Shown here piece after piece: positions 1 to 5,824 of a stretch of 6,638 bases of DNA; positions within the stretch are counted from its first letter, which is position 1, and every line of letters begins with the position of its first letter. The notes under the pieces are model-generated. The model was not told the origin of the DNA, made no database searches, and was given only the letters and a program-made list of their open reading frames with translations. The position numbers were made by a program, and so were the translations under genes. The stretch comes from Chloroflexota bacterium (GTDB taxonomy: Bacteria > Chloroflexota > Dehalococcoidia > JACPQK01). The stretch covers positions 1-6,638 of the forward strand of contig JACPQK010000036.1 of assembly GCA_016190535.1 (NCBI GenBank), in the 5' to 3' direction.

Positions 1-887
1 ACCAGGGCATCCTCGGCGTGACAGGCCGTGCAGGCGCTGCGCCCGGCGATTGTATGCTGGATGAGGGGAGGCGATACCGCAGAGGGGTCATGGCAGGCCA
101 CACAGGCCCGGTCCTGATAGGCTGTATGGGGTGGCTGCAGTTGGGCCAGCTTTACCCTGGTGTGACAGGTGGTACAGGCCTCGTTGCCCTGGAGCCTGTG
201 GGTAACGAGGGGGGGCAGGACGGTAGGCCCGCTGTGACATACCTGGCAGGTCTGGTTGCTCCGCCCGTTATGGGAGGTAGGCAGAGGGTCCAGGCCCCCT
301 TGAGCGTGGCAGGTGGTACAGCTCTGCCTCCCCTGGATGGCGTGGACGAGTACAGGGGCCTGCACCGCCTGGGGGATGGGCAGCCCGTGGCACATCATGC
401 AGGTCTTGTCTGTGCGGACCTGATGCGAAGCTGGCAAAGGGGAGATCCCCACAGGGGCATGGCAGGTGGCACAGCTTTCCTTACCCTCCAAGGGGTGGGC
501 CAGCCTGGCTGCCCAACCGGGAAGGGCCTGGTGACATTCCTGGCAGGAGGAGTTGGGGCGTCCCTCGTGGCTGACGGGCACCGGCCACATCACATAAGGC
601 CCGTGGCAGACCAGGCAGTCCTCCCTCCCCTGGGTGGTATGGGGGATGAAAGGCCCTGCCTCCTTGGGCGGTATCTGGGGGATGGGGGTAGGCGTGGGCA
701 AAGGCCCGGTGGCAGATGGGGAGGGCGAGGGGGTAACAGCCTCAGGTGGGGAGGTCGCTGGGGCCGTGGCCGTTCCCTGACAGCCCGCCAATACCAGGAT
801 AGTCAGGAATAGGCCCAAGGCCCCTGCTATCCACAGTATCTTCCCTTGTTCCGCCCGCTGCCTCAGGGTAGTCCGGTAGTTGTCCAT
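1..887 (-). CDS. Repetitive multihaem c-type cytochrome lipoprotein (at least 9 haems), 3' end outside window
   Basis: Reading from ATG at 887 gives 295 codons with no stop before the window edge, so the C-terminus is missing. Residues 17-35 are a hydrophobic signal segment ending in the lipobox LAGC, with Cys36 as the predicted lipidated residue. Residues 37-75 are a Pro/Thr/Ser/Ala-rich linker. Nine CxxCH motifs then start at residues 91, 115, 139, 163, 190, 214, 238, 262 and 286. Each has a His exactly eight residues before its first Cys, a good candidate for the distal haem ligand. The protein is therefore probably a membrane-tethered, bis-His, wire-like electron carrier on the outer face of the cytoplasmic membrane (or an outer-membrane lipoprotein in a diderm). 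The start is supported by AGAGG at 900-896, eight bases upstream. The gene follows the NrfD-like stop by only three bases, so it belongs to the operon. I do not recognise a named family. The partner and final acceptor are unknown. Confidence 0.93.
   Translation of the reverse strand, partial: MDNYRTTLRQRAEQGKILWIAGALGLFLTILVLAGCQGTATAPATSPPEAVTPSPSPSATGPLPTPTPIPQIPPKEAGPFIPHTTQGREDCLVCHGPYVMWPVPVSHEGRPNSSCQECHQALPGWAARLAHPLEGKESCATCHAPVGISPLPASHQVRTDKTCMMCHGLPIPQAVQAPVLVHAIQGRQSCTTCHAQGGLDPLPTSHNGRSNQTCQVCHSGPTVLPPLVTHRLQGNEACTTCHTRVKLAQLQPPHTAYQDRACVACHDPSAVSPPLIQHTIAGRSACTACHAEDAL
18..641 (-). repeat. In-gene tandem repeat: nine 24-residue (72-bp) haem units
   Basis: The unit is His-x7-Cys-x2-Cys-His-x12. 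Intervals between the first cysteines are 24, 24, 24, 27, 24, 24, 24 and 24 residues; the single longer interval carries a three-residue insertion between haems 4 and 5. A weaker 48-residue super-period is visible. Odd units tend to read H-x-[LIT]-x-G-[RKN] before the cysteines, while even units tend to read H-x-[GV]-R. Haem 8 departs from this, with Gln-Asp-Arg in place of Gly-Arg. Nucleotide identity between units is partial, so this is an old, diverged protein repeat rather than a recent DNA expansion. The array may continue beyond the window. Confidence 0.9.
597..625 (-). repeat. 29-bp exact direct repeat, copy 1 (lipoprotein haem 1)
   Basis: These 29 bases are identical to 3540-3568 in the same orientation. 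They encode the first haem site of the lipoprotein, spanning EDCLVCHGP. The match breaks at both flanks (a versus g on the left, t versus a on the right). Confidence 0.85.
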
Positions 888-890
888 TAG

Positions 891-2048
891 CTAAGCCTCT
901 TCCCTGGCCCCCACCCTTGCCCAGGGGGGGACGATATAGAGCAATAGAGCGAATACGATTAGGGGCAGCATCATTACCCCTGCGGCGGCCAACACCCCCT
1001 CTCTGCCCATCAGCGGCGGGTTGTAAGTGAGGAGTCCGCGCAGGCTCTTGGAGAAGAGCTGCCCCCCGATGACCACGTTCCAGCGCATGGCGAAGACCCC
1101 GGTCAGCACCAGGGCGGCGGCAACAAAGGACAGGGCTGTGCCCCAGCGCTGCCTGAGCCAGGACATGCCGCTTGCCCCCAGCAGGAGGAGGGGCAGCAGC
1201 GATCCCAGGCCTAGCTGGACACCCAGGTAGGTGTAGCGGAGCTTCTGGGTAATTAGCTGGGAGATGATCTCCCAGCTCTCCTCGGACTCATAGAGCATGG
1301 CCAGCACCTCCAGGCCTTCCAGGGTCAGGTCTATGATCAGGAATCCGATGAGCCACTGGGCCAGGGTGGCCACGCACTCCCTGTCCAGGGGTGCCCTCCT
1401 GAGCTTGCTGACCAGGACGTAAAGGATAAGGAGGAGCGCCATCCCGGAGACGATGGCCGAAAGCAGGAAGATCAGGGGCATCAGGGGTGTGGACCACCAG
1501 GGGTTGGCCTTGACGGCGCCGAAGATGAAGCCCACGTAGCCGTGCAGGATGCTGGCCGAGGGTATTCCGAGGAAGGCCAGGATGCGGGCCAGCCTCTCGT
1601 CGGTATGCAGCGCCCGCTGGGAGACGTCGAAGCTGCCCAGGGCCAGGGCGGAGTAGAGTAGCTTCCTCAGCCCCTGGCTGGACTGGGCGTAGGCCACGAT
1701 GTCCCGGCGGAAGACAAGCCAGACCTCAGCCACCACCAGCAACAGGTAGAAGGACCAGATGAAGCCGAAGCCCGACATGGCGGAGGTGAAGTTGGGCCGC
1801 AGGAACATCTCCAGGGCCCGCTCCGGCCTCCCCAGGTGCAGGAGCAGGGGCAGGGGGGCAACCAGCAGGAAGGCCAGGGCAGTGATCAGGGAGAAACGCG
1901 CGATGGGTTGGAACTTGCTGATGCCGAACACGTGGTAGAGGGCCGATACTATGAAAGACCCGGCCACCAGGCCCGTGATGAAGGGGTAGAGCACGATGAG
2001 CAAGCTCCACTGGGTCTCCAGCTCGTTGGGGTAGGCAAAGCCGGACAT
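891..2048 (-). CDS. NrfD/PsrC-family integral membrane subunit (quinone-interacting)
   Basis: This 385-residue protein consists mostly of hydrophobic helices; I count eight to nine segments, for example about 15-40, 50-70, 95-114, 188-213, 230-250, 275-297, 303-322 and 352-374. Family-typical patches are HLGRPERA at 71-78, the NPWWSTPLMPL stretch at 183-193, and RWNVVIGGQ at 322-330. Length and motifs fit the NrfD/PsrC/HmcC/QrcD superfamily. Known members sit in the cytoplasmic membrane, lack haem, bind quinone and pass electrons to or from a partner Fe-S subunit. The Fe-S gene lies directly upstream with a three-base gap, the usual pairing. The ATG has a purine-rich GGGGGTG about nine bases upstream. 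Direction of electron flow cannot be told from sequence. The TAG stop lies three bases before the next start, so translational coupling is likely. Confidence 0.93.
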   Translation of the reverse strand: MSGFAYPNELETQWSLLIVLYPFITGLVAGSFIVSALYHVFGISKFQPIARFSLITALAFLLVAPLPLLLHLGRPERALEMFLRPNFTSAMSGFGFIWSFYLLLVVAEVWLVFRRDIVAYAQSSQGLRKLLYSALALGSFDVSQRALHTDERLARILAFLGIPSASILHGYVGFIFGAVKANPWWSTPLMPLIFLLSAIVSGMALLLILYVLVSKLRRAPLDRECVATLAQWLIGFLIIDLTLEGLEVLAMLYESEESWEIISQLITQKLRYTYLGVQLGLGSLLPLLLLGASGMSWLRQRWGTALSFVAAALVLTGVFAMRWNVVIGGQLFSKSLRGLLTYNPPLMGREGVLAAAGVMMLPLIVFALLLYIVPPWARVGAREEA

Positions 2049-2051
2049 AGT

Positions 2052-2861
2052 TTAGCGCACCCCCTCTTCCAGGCCGATGTAGTAGACCTTGGGCCGTGTC
2101 CCCAGGGCCTCCTTAAGGACATAGACCCGCTGCTCCCTAAGCACCCGGGCCACAGGGCTGGCCGGGTCCCGAACATCTCCGAAGAGCCTGGCCCCCACGG
2201 GGCAGGCCTCCACGCAGGCGGGGGACAGGCCCTTGGTGATGCGGTGATAGCACCAGGTGCACTTGTCGGCCACACCCACCTGTCCCGTGGGCGTGACCTG
2301 GGCATGGGGGGGCACCAGGTACCTGGCCCCGTAGGGGCAGGCCTGAATGCAGTAGCGGCAGCCGACACAGGCCTCCTGGTCCACCAGGATTACCCGCTCG
2401 TCCGTCATATAGGTTGCCGCCACGGGGCAGACCCTGACGCAAGGGGGGTTCTCACACTGGTTGCAGAGCTTGGGCACGAAGAAAGTCTTCCTGATCTCCA
2501 GGCCCTGGTACTTGGCGTTGGCGGGCGCTGAGCCGAAGCCATACATGCCCGCCTCTGGGGAGTCCACGTAGACCTGCCCCTGCTCGCTGATAACGTACCT
2601 CTCCACCCAGGTCCTGGTAGTATGGGGCTCCGGGGGCACCCGGTTCTCCGCCTTGCAGGCCGCCACGCAGCGGCCACAGCCGATACACTTGGTGGTGTCG
2701 CAGACGAAGGCCCAGGGATGGCCCGCCTCCTGCCCTCCGGCCTGGGGAAGGGCCTTGCTGGCCACGGGAGCGGGCACCAGCAAGGGTATTCCCCGCGACA
2801 CCAGGACGGCACCGGCCAGAGCGGCCCCCCCCTTCAGAAACTGTCGTCTGGTTACACCCAT
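2052..2861 (-). CDS. Tat-exported ferredoxin-like subunit with four [4Fe-4S] clusters (HybA/NrfC/HmcB type)
   Basis: The 269-residue protein opens with a Tat signal: the twin-arginine motif TRRQFLK at residues 4-10, followed by a hydrophobic stretch to about residue 33. Four cluster sites follow. They are C59-x2-C62-x2-C65-x3-C69, C133-x2-C136-x4-C141-x3-C145, C165-x2-C168-x2-C171-x3-C175, and C201-x2-C204-x11-C216-x3-C220. This is the standard pattern of the DmsB/PsrB/HybA group, which wires an NrfD-type quinone subunit to a partner on the periplasmic side. An extra Cys54 lies just before cluster 1. I chose ATG at 2861 because GAGGTG (2873-2868) lies just upstream and it places the twin-arginine motif near the N-terminus. 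An in-frame ATG at 2885 lies inside the previous gene and has no ribosome-binding site. The gene sits 10 bases after the hexahaem gene and 3 before the NrfD-like gene. Confidence 0.94.
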   Translation of the reverse strand: MGVTRRQFLKGGAALAGAVLVSRGIPLLVPAPVASKALPQAGGQEAGHPWAFVCDTTKCIGCGRCVAACKAENRVPPEPHTTRTWVERYVISEQGQVYVDSPEAGMYGFGSAPANAKYQGLEIRKTFFVPKLCNQCENPPCVRVCPVAATYMTDERVILVDQEACVGCRYCIQACPYGARYLVPPHAQVTPTGQVGVADKCTWCYHRITKGLSPACVEACPVGARLFGDVRDPASPVARVLREQRVYVLKEALGTRPKVYYIGLEEGVR

Positions 2862-2867
2862 TGGGGA

Positions 2868-2873
2868 CACCTC
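2868..2873 (-). promoter_or_regulatory. Ribosome-binding site for the Fe-S subunit
   Basis: GAGGTG on the minus strand lies six bases before ATG 2861. It overlaps the TGA stop of the hexahaem gene at 2874-2872. It is the reason for preferring this start over the in-frame ATG at 2885. Confidence 0.65.
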
Positions 2874-3456
2874 ACCGCGTCTCATGGCACCGAGTGCAGG
2901 TCGCATCGGAGCGGCCCTGGTGGTTATCGGGTATCTTCAGGGGCTCCTTGACCCCGGGTAAATGGCAACTGGAACATGAGGCCCGTCCCTCCAGGGGATG
3001 GGGGATGCTGGGGCCCAGGCGCGGGGCACGGGGGTCGTGGCAGGTGACACAGAGCCTCTCGCCGCCGTGCTCCGCCAGGTCCACCTGAGGGAAGGCGCTG
3101 GGCCGGGAGGGGAGGCGGGCGTGGCACAGGCCGCAGAACTCCCGGGAGGTATCAGCAACGAGCTTGGCACCGGACTCCATGTGGGCCGCCGTGGGGCCGT
3201 GGCAGCTATCGCAGTTCACGGTGCTGTGCTCCGACTTCTGCCAGGCCGCGAACTCCCGGGGGTGGCATTCCTGGCAGGAGGCGGCGCCCTGGTGGCCTGG
3301 GGTCAGGGCGGCCCATTGCCGGGCGTTGCTCGCCTGGCTCCCCTCCTGGTAGAAGCCGGAGCGGGCCAGCAGGGTGATGCTGGGCGGGGAGCGGAACAGG
3401 GCGAGGCCCAGCGCCAGCATGCCCAGGAGGGCGGCCGCCCGGAGAAGGTGTCTCAC
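2872..3456 (-). CDS. Hexahaem c-type cytochrome, exported or signal-anchored (c554-like N-terminal half)
   Basis: The 194-residue protein starts with GTG at 3456. Residues 3-26 are hydrophobic after one Arg-His pair and act as a Sec signal or signal anchor; no clear signal-peptidase site is obvious. Six CxxCH motifs start at residues 61, 82, 108, 136, 161 and 187. The first part (CQECH, then Phe/Trp spacing and a Ser-x-His before CDSCH) resembles the cytochrome c554-like multihaem fold. The last two haems (residues 153-191) match the His-x7-CxxCH module of the lipoprotein. The start codon overlaps the NapC-type stop by four bases (GTGA) and has GGAGG seven bases upstream. In-frame codons further upstream lie inside the previous gene and encode nothing signal-like. 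The role is probably electron shuttling between membrane quinol oxidase modules and the outer cytochromes. A catalytic role is possible but no site for one is visible. Confidence 0.88.
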   Translation of the reverse strand: MRHLLRAAALLGMLALGLALFRSPPSITLLARSGFYQEGSQASNARQWAALTPGHQGAASCQECHPREFAAWQKSEHSTVNCDSCHGPTAAHMESGAKLVADTSREFCGLCHARLPSRPSAFPQVDLAEHGGERLCVTCHDPRAPRLGPSIPHPLEGRASCSSCHLPGVKEPLKIPDNHQGRSDATCTRCHETR

Positions 3457-4988
3457 CTTATCGCCTCCACCTGGTGGCAGACCAGGCAAGTCTGGTTGGT
3501 GCGCCCTACGTGAGAGGGGGTGAAGCGCCTGAATCCCAGAGGCCCGTGGCAGACCAGGCAGTCCTCCCAGCCCTCGGTGCGATGGAGAATAGGGGGTGGG
3601 GCCAACTGGTAGACTGGCCGTGCCCGGCCTGCGGCCGTGGCGGCCACTTCCGGGGGTATCTGGTAGTGGCACAGATTGCAGCCGGCAGGCACCACCCCAT
3701 TGACTTCACGGGCGCCCTTCTTTGCCAGCTCCCCGTGGCAGCGGAAGCACCCCTCATGGGTCAGGAAGTTGGAGTGGGTCTGCCAGTCCACCTTCATCTG
3801 GGGGAAGATCACCAGGGGAGTGAGCCGGCTAAGCTCGGCCTGGGCCTGGGCGATGGCTTCTCTCTTCTCCACCAGGAGTTGGGGGTAGTTCGTCTGATAG
3901 AAGGCTGTTATCCGCTCTATCTTGGCCTGGGCCGCTTCCAGGATGGCGCTGGTGGGCGTCAGTGCCTCCACGGCCAGCTTCTTGATGAAGGGCAGGGATG
4001 GGTCTATCCTGCCGGAGGCCAGGGCGTCGTCCACCAGCTCGTCGGGAGAGCGGAAGATATGGGTGGCCCGGTTGTGGCAGTCCACGCAGTCCATGAGGCG
4101 CTTACCCGCGGCGATGCTCTGCGGGGTGACCCGTTCGACAAGCTCGGGGTTTATGTACTCCGTAAGCTGGCCGCCAGCGCCTTCCACCCCTACCCAGGCG
4201 ACCCCCCGCCGGGTGTCGTCCAGGGTGAGGAGCCAGAGCTTGCTGGCGATGTGCCAGTGGATGTCCCTGGCCTGGCCTGGCTCCCCCCCACCCACCTTGA
4301 AGGCCAGGGCGTTGGTCTCCGGGGTGTTGCCTTCATCGGGCAGGAAATGCCTGTAGACCCGCAGCCTGTCCTGGGTGAACTTCTGGGGCCAGTGGCACTG
4401 CTCACAGGTCTCCCGGGCCGGGCGGAGGTTCTCTACGGGGGAGCTGATGGGGTGAGGATAGGTATTGAACACGGTGGCTACCACCAGGGGCAGCCCCTGG
4501 ATCTTGGACTTTACCAGCCAGGAGCCACCCGGTCCCACGTGGCAGGCGGTGCAGGACACCCGAGCGTGGGGGGAGGCTTGATAGGTGGTGTACTCTGGCT
4601 GCATCACCTCGTGGCAGAGGGTGCCACAGAAGGCGGGGCTGTCAGTGAACTCCAGAAGCTCGTAGCCGCCCACCAGGAGCAGGCTAAACTCCACCAGGCC
4701 GGCAGCCAGAAAGAACTGCACCCGCCGCCGCAAGTGGGGCTCGTTGAGGTCCACCACCGGATATTTCCCCGGATTCCTGGCCCAGCGGTGCAGTCCCAGG
4801 TAGAAGATAACTCCCCCGGCGAGGAAGAAGAGGGGCAACAGCGTGTATACCAGGACGCCCATCATGGGGCGGGTATCCGTCAAGTTGGAGTAGGCCACCA
4901 CTACCACCAGGGAGGCCGTAGCCGCCAGCAACAGCAGGGCCGCTAGCACCAGCCAGTCCCGGAGCCAGGGGATTCCCCAGCGCCTCAT
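3453..4988 (-). CDS. NapC/NirT-family multihaem cytochrome with three membrane helices and eight haem motifs
   Basis: The 511-residue protein has hydrophobic helices at about 12-33, 45-66 and 88-108. The third sits just before the first haem and corresponds to the single anchor of ordinary NapC/NrfH quinol dehydrogenases. The haem motifs are one Cx3CH (Cys121 to His126, followed by Glu-Val-Met) and seven CxxCH at residues 146, 195, 301, 414, 437, 477 and 501. The stretch around residues 127-150 (PEY, SPHARVSC, then CxxCH) is characteristic of this family, in which the protein oxidises menaquinol and hands electrons to exported cytochromes. It is far longer than the roughly 200-residue tetrahaem NapC/NrfH. 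Its helix count and length recall ImcH-type inner-membrane cytochromes of Geobacter; that comparison is from memory and untested. Residues 350-390 look like a long helical spacer. The ATG overlaps the cytochrome b stop as ATGA, with AGGAGG nine bases upstream. Confidence 0.92.
   Translation of the reverse strand: MRRWGIPWLRDWLVLAALLLLAATASLVVVVAYSNLTDTRPMMGVLVYTLLPLFFLAGGVIFYLGLHRWARNPGKYPVVDLNEPHLRRRVQFFLAAGLVEFSLLLVGGYELLEFTDSPAFCGTLCHEVMQPEYTTYQASPHARVSCTACHVGPGGSWLVKSKIQGLPLVVATVFNTYPHPISSPVENLRPARETCEQCHWPQKFTQDRLRVYRHFLPDEGNTPETNALAFKVGGGEPGQARDIHWHIASKLWLLTLDDTRRGVAWVGVEGAGGQLTEYINPELVERVTPQSIAAGKRLMDCVDCHNRATHIFRSPDELVDDALASGRIDPSLPFIKKLAVEALTPTSAILEAAQAKIERITAFYQTNYPQLLVEKREAIAQAQAELSRLTPLVIFPQMKVDWQTHSNFLTHEGCFRCHGELAKKGAREVNGVVPAGCNLCHYQIPPEVAATAAGRARPVYQLAPPPILHRTEGWEDCLVCHGPLGFRRFTPSHVGRTNQTCLVCHQVEAIR
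3464..3468 (-). promoter_or_regulatory. Ribosome-binding site deciding the GTG start of the hexahaem gene
   Basis: GGAGG on the minus strand lies seven bases before GTG 3456, inside the last codons of the NapC-type gene. It has the same core and spacing as the site before the CTG start of the cytochrome b gene. The stop and start overlap as GTGA, which points to translational coupling. Confidence 0.75.
3474..3584 (-). repeat. C-terminal di-haem module shared with the lipoprotein cytochrome
   Basis: Residues 469-505 of the NapC-type protein repeat the lipoprotein unit exactly in spacing: His469-x7-Cys477 and His493-x7-Cys501, with the two motifs 24 residues apart. Local sequence also agrees (EDCLVCHGP, then SH-x-GR). 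The equivalent in the lipoprotein is residues 83-119. A looser copy, with 26-residue spacing, ends the hexahaem protein at residues 153-191 (positions 3000-2884). Confidence 0.8.
3540..3568 (-). repeat. 29-bp exact direct repeat, copy 2 (NapC-type haem 7)
   Basis: Identical to 597-625. It encodes the seventh haem site of the NapC-type protein (around Cys477), with the same reading frame and the same peptide EDCLVCHGP. Confidence 0.85.
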
Positions 4989-5824
4989 GTTTCCCTGCCT
5001 CCTGAGGAGGCTATCCCCGGCGTCTCCGGTGCTGCCCCATCGGGAGGAGGAGCCTTCGTCTCCCCGGTCACCTCGGGCTCCCCAGGGGCCTCTTCTGGGA
5101 GCTGGAGCTCCAGGGGGTGCTCCTCCCAGTAGCGCTCTCTGGGCACCCTGCCGGTGAAGATGGACTTGTTCAGAGGGAAGACCTTGGGCGTCAGGTGGGA
5201 GAAGAAGATGTGGACGATGAAGATCCAGCTCACCGCCAGCACGGCTTCATCGCTGTGGGCTACCAGAGCAACGGGGATAGCCCAGCCGGGTAGCAACTTG
5301 CTTACCAGCACGGGGTACATCAGGATGAAACCAGAGCCAGCCATGATGGGCATGCCCCAGAAGATGGCCCAGTAATCGAACTTCTCCCGGTAGTTGAAGC
5401 GTCCGTAGCGTGCCCTGGCGGGGGAGAGCCCCAGGTAGTACTTCAGATCCGCCAGCAGGTCCTGGAGGTCCCTGGGGCTGGGGAACATCTGGAAGGGGAA
5501 GGGCCTCTTCAGGAGGAGCGTGGTGTAGAGCAAGTAGGCTACGTGGTACACGCAGTCGCCCACCATGACGAAGGCGGCGATGCGGTGGGCGAAGCGGGTG
5601 CTCTCTATGCCGCCCCAGAAGCCAATCCACCACTGGCTAATGGCTAGCCCGTCGAACTTGAGGGGCAGGCCGGTGAGGGCCAGCACGATGAAGCTGGACA
5701 TCATGAGAAAGTGCTGGATGCGCTGATGGATGTCAAAGCGCACCACATATTCCTGCTCCTGGTGCACGGTGGCCTGAGTTACTGCCTCCACGGTAGCTGC
5801 CAAAGTCAGCGTCTCCTCACTCAG
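4985..5824 (-). CDS. Cytochrome b (di-haem b-type, four-helix) membrane subunit, probable CTG start
   Basis: Starting at CTG 5824 the protein has 279 residues. Four hydrophobic helices are visible at about 39-58, 76-104, 152-178 and 184-209. Candidate haem b ligands are His38, His94, His190 and His205, with further histidines at 33, 80 and 210. This resembles the cytochrome b561 / NiFe-hydrogenase-type cytochrome b group, which moves electrons between quinone and a partner across the membrane. Residues 1-30 are hydrophilic. The tail from about 236 is rich in Pro, Glu and Gly. The frame is open further upstream, but that part lies antiphase inside the preceding gene and reads as shadow sequence. 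No ATG occurs before the first helix. CTG with GGAGG seven bases upstream is the best start; an in-frame TTG and GTG slightly downstream are alternatives. The adjoining cytochrome c is the likely direct partner. Confidence 0.88.
   Translation of the reverse strand: MSEETLTLAATVEAVTQATVHQEQEYVVRFDIHQRIQHFLMMSSFIVLALTGLPLKFDGLAISQWWIGFWGGIESTRFAHRIAAFVMVGDCVYHVAYLLYTTLLLKRPFPFQMFPSPRDLQDLLADLKYYLGLSPARARYGRFNYREKFDYWAIFWGMPIMAGSGFILMYPVLVSKLLPGWAIPVALVAHSDEAVLAVSWIFIVHIFFSHLTPKVFPLNKSIFTGRVPRERYWEEHPLELQLPEEAPGEPEVTGETKAPPPDGAAPETPGIASSGGRET
4998..5010 (-). promoter_or_regulatory. Inverted repeat covering the ribosome-binding site of the NapC-type gene
   Basis: The 13-base sequence is a near-perfect palindrome. 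In the mRNA, CCUCC and GGAGG arms flank a three-base loop, and the 3' arm is the Shine-Dalgarno sequence (AGGAGG, 5003-4998) nine bases before ATG 4988. It lies in the last sense codons of the cytochrome b gene, so ribosomes finishing that gene would melt it. That would make translation of the downstream gene depend on the upstream one. The palindrome and spacing are seen directly; the regulatory role is inferred. Confidence 0.45.

Noticed and set aside
18..641. Regular spaced repeats that might suggest a CRISPR array
   Set aside because: The period is 72 bp within one open frame, units are diverged at the DNA level, and the conserved positions are haem-binding codons. This is a protein repeat.
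18..812. A 264-codon open frame on the plus strand covering the left end
   Set aside because: It is the antisense shadow of the multihaem lipoprotein. Its Gly-rich, low-complexity product simply mirrors the 72-bp repeat.
888..890. Promoters, terminators or other regulators between genes
   Set aside because: Intergenic gaps are 3, 3 and 10 bases and the remaining junctions overlap, so there is no room for promoters or terminators. The operon promoter must lie beyond the right edge.
1836..2531. A 231-codon open frame on the plus strand spanning the NrfD/Fe-S junction
   Set aside because: It is antisense to two well-supported genes, with no signal, domain or plausible composition of its own.
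2862..2885. Earlier in-frame ATG (2885) as start of the Fe-S subunit
   Set aside because: It lies inside the hexahaem gene, lacks a ribosome-binding site and would push the twin-arginine motif away from the N-terminus.
3457..3672. Extended N-terminus of the hexahaem gene up to 3672
   Set aside because: The extra residues are an out-of-frame reading of the NapC-type gene's 3' end, rich in Pro/Gly/Arg, and would bury the signal segment.
3474..4946. A 490-codon open frame on the plus strand
   Set aside because: It lies entirely antisense to the NapC-type gene, whose family motifs and haem sites are clear. The antisense frame stays open because of the high GC and codon bias, and its product shows no recognisable domain.
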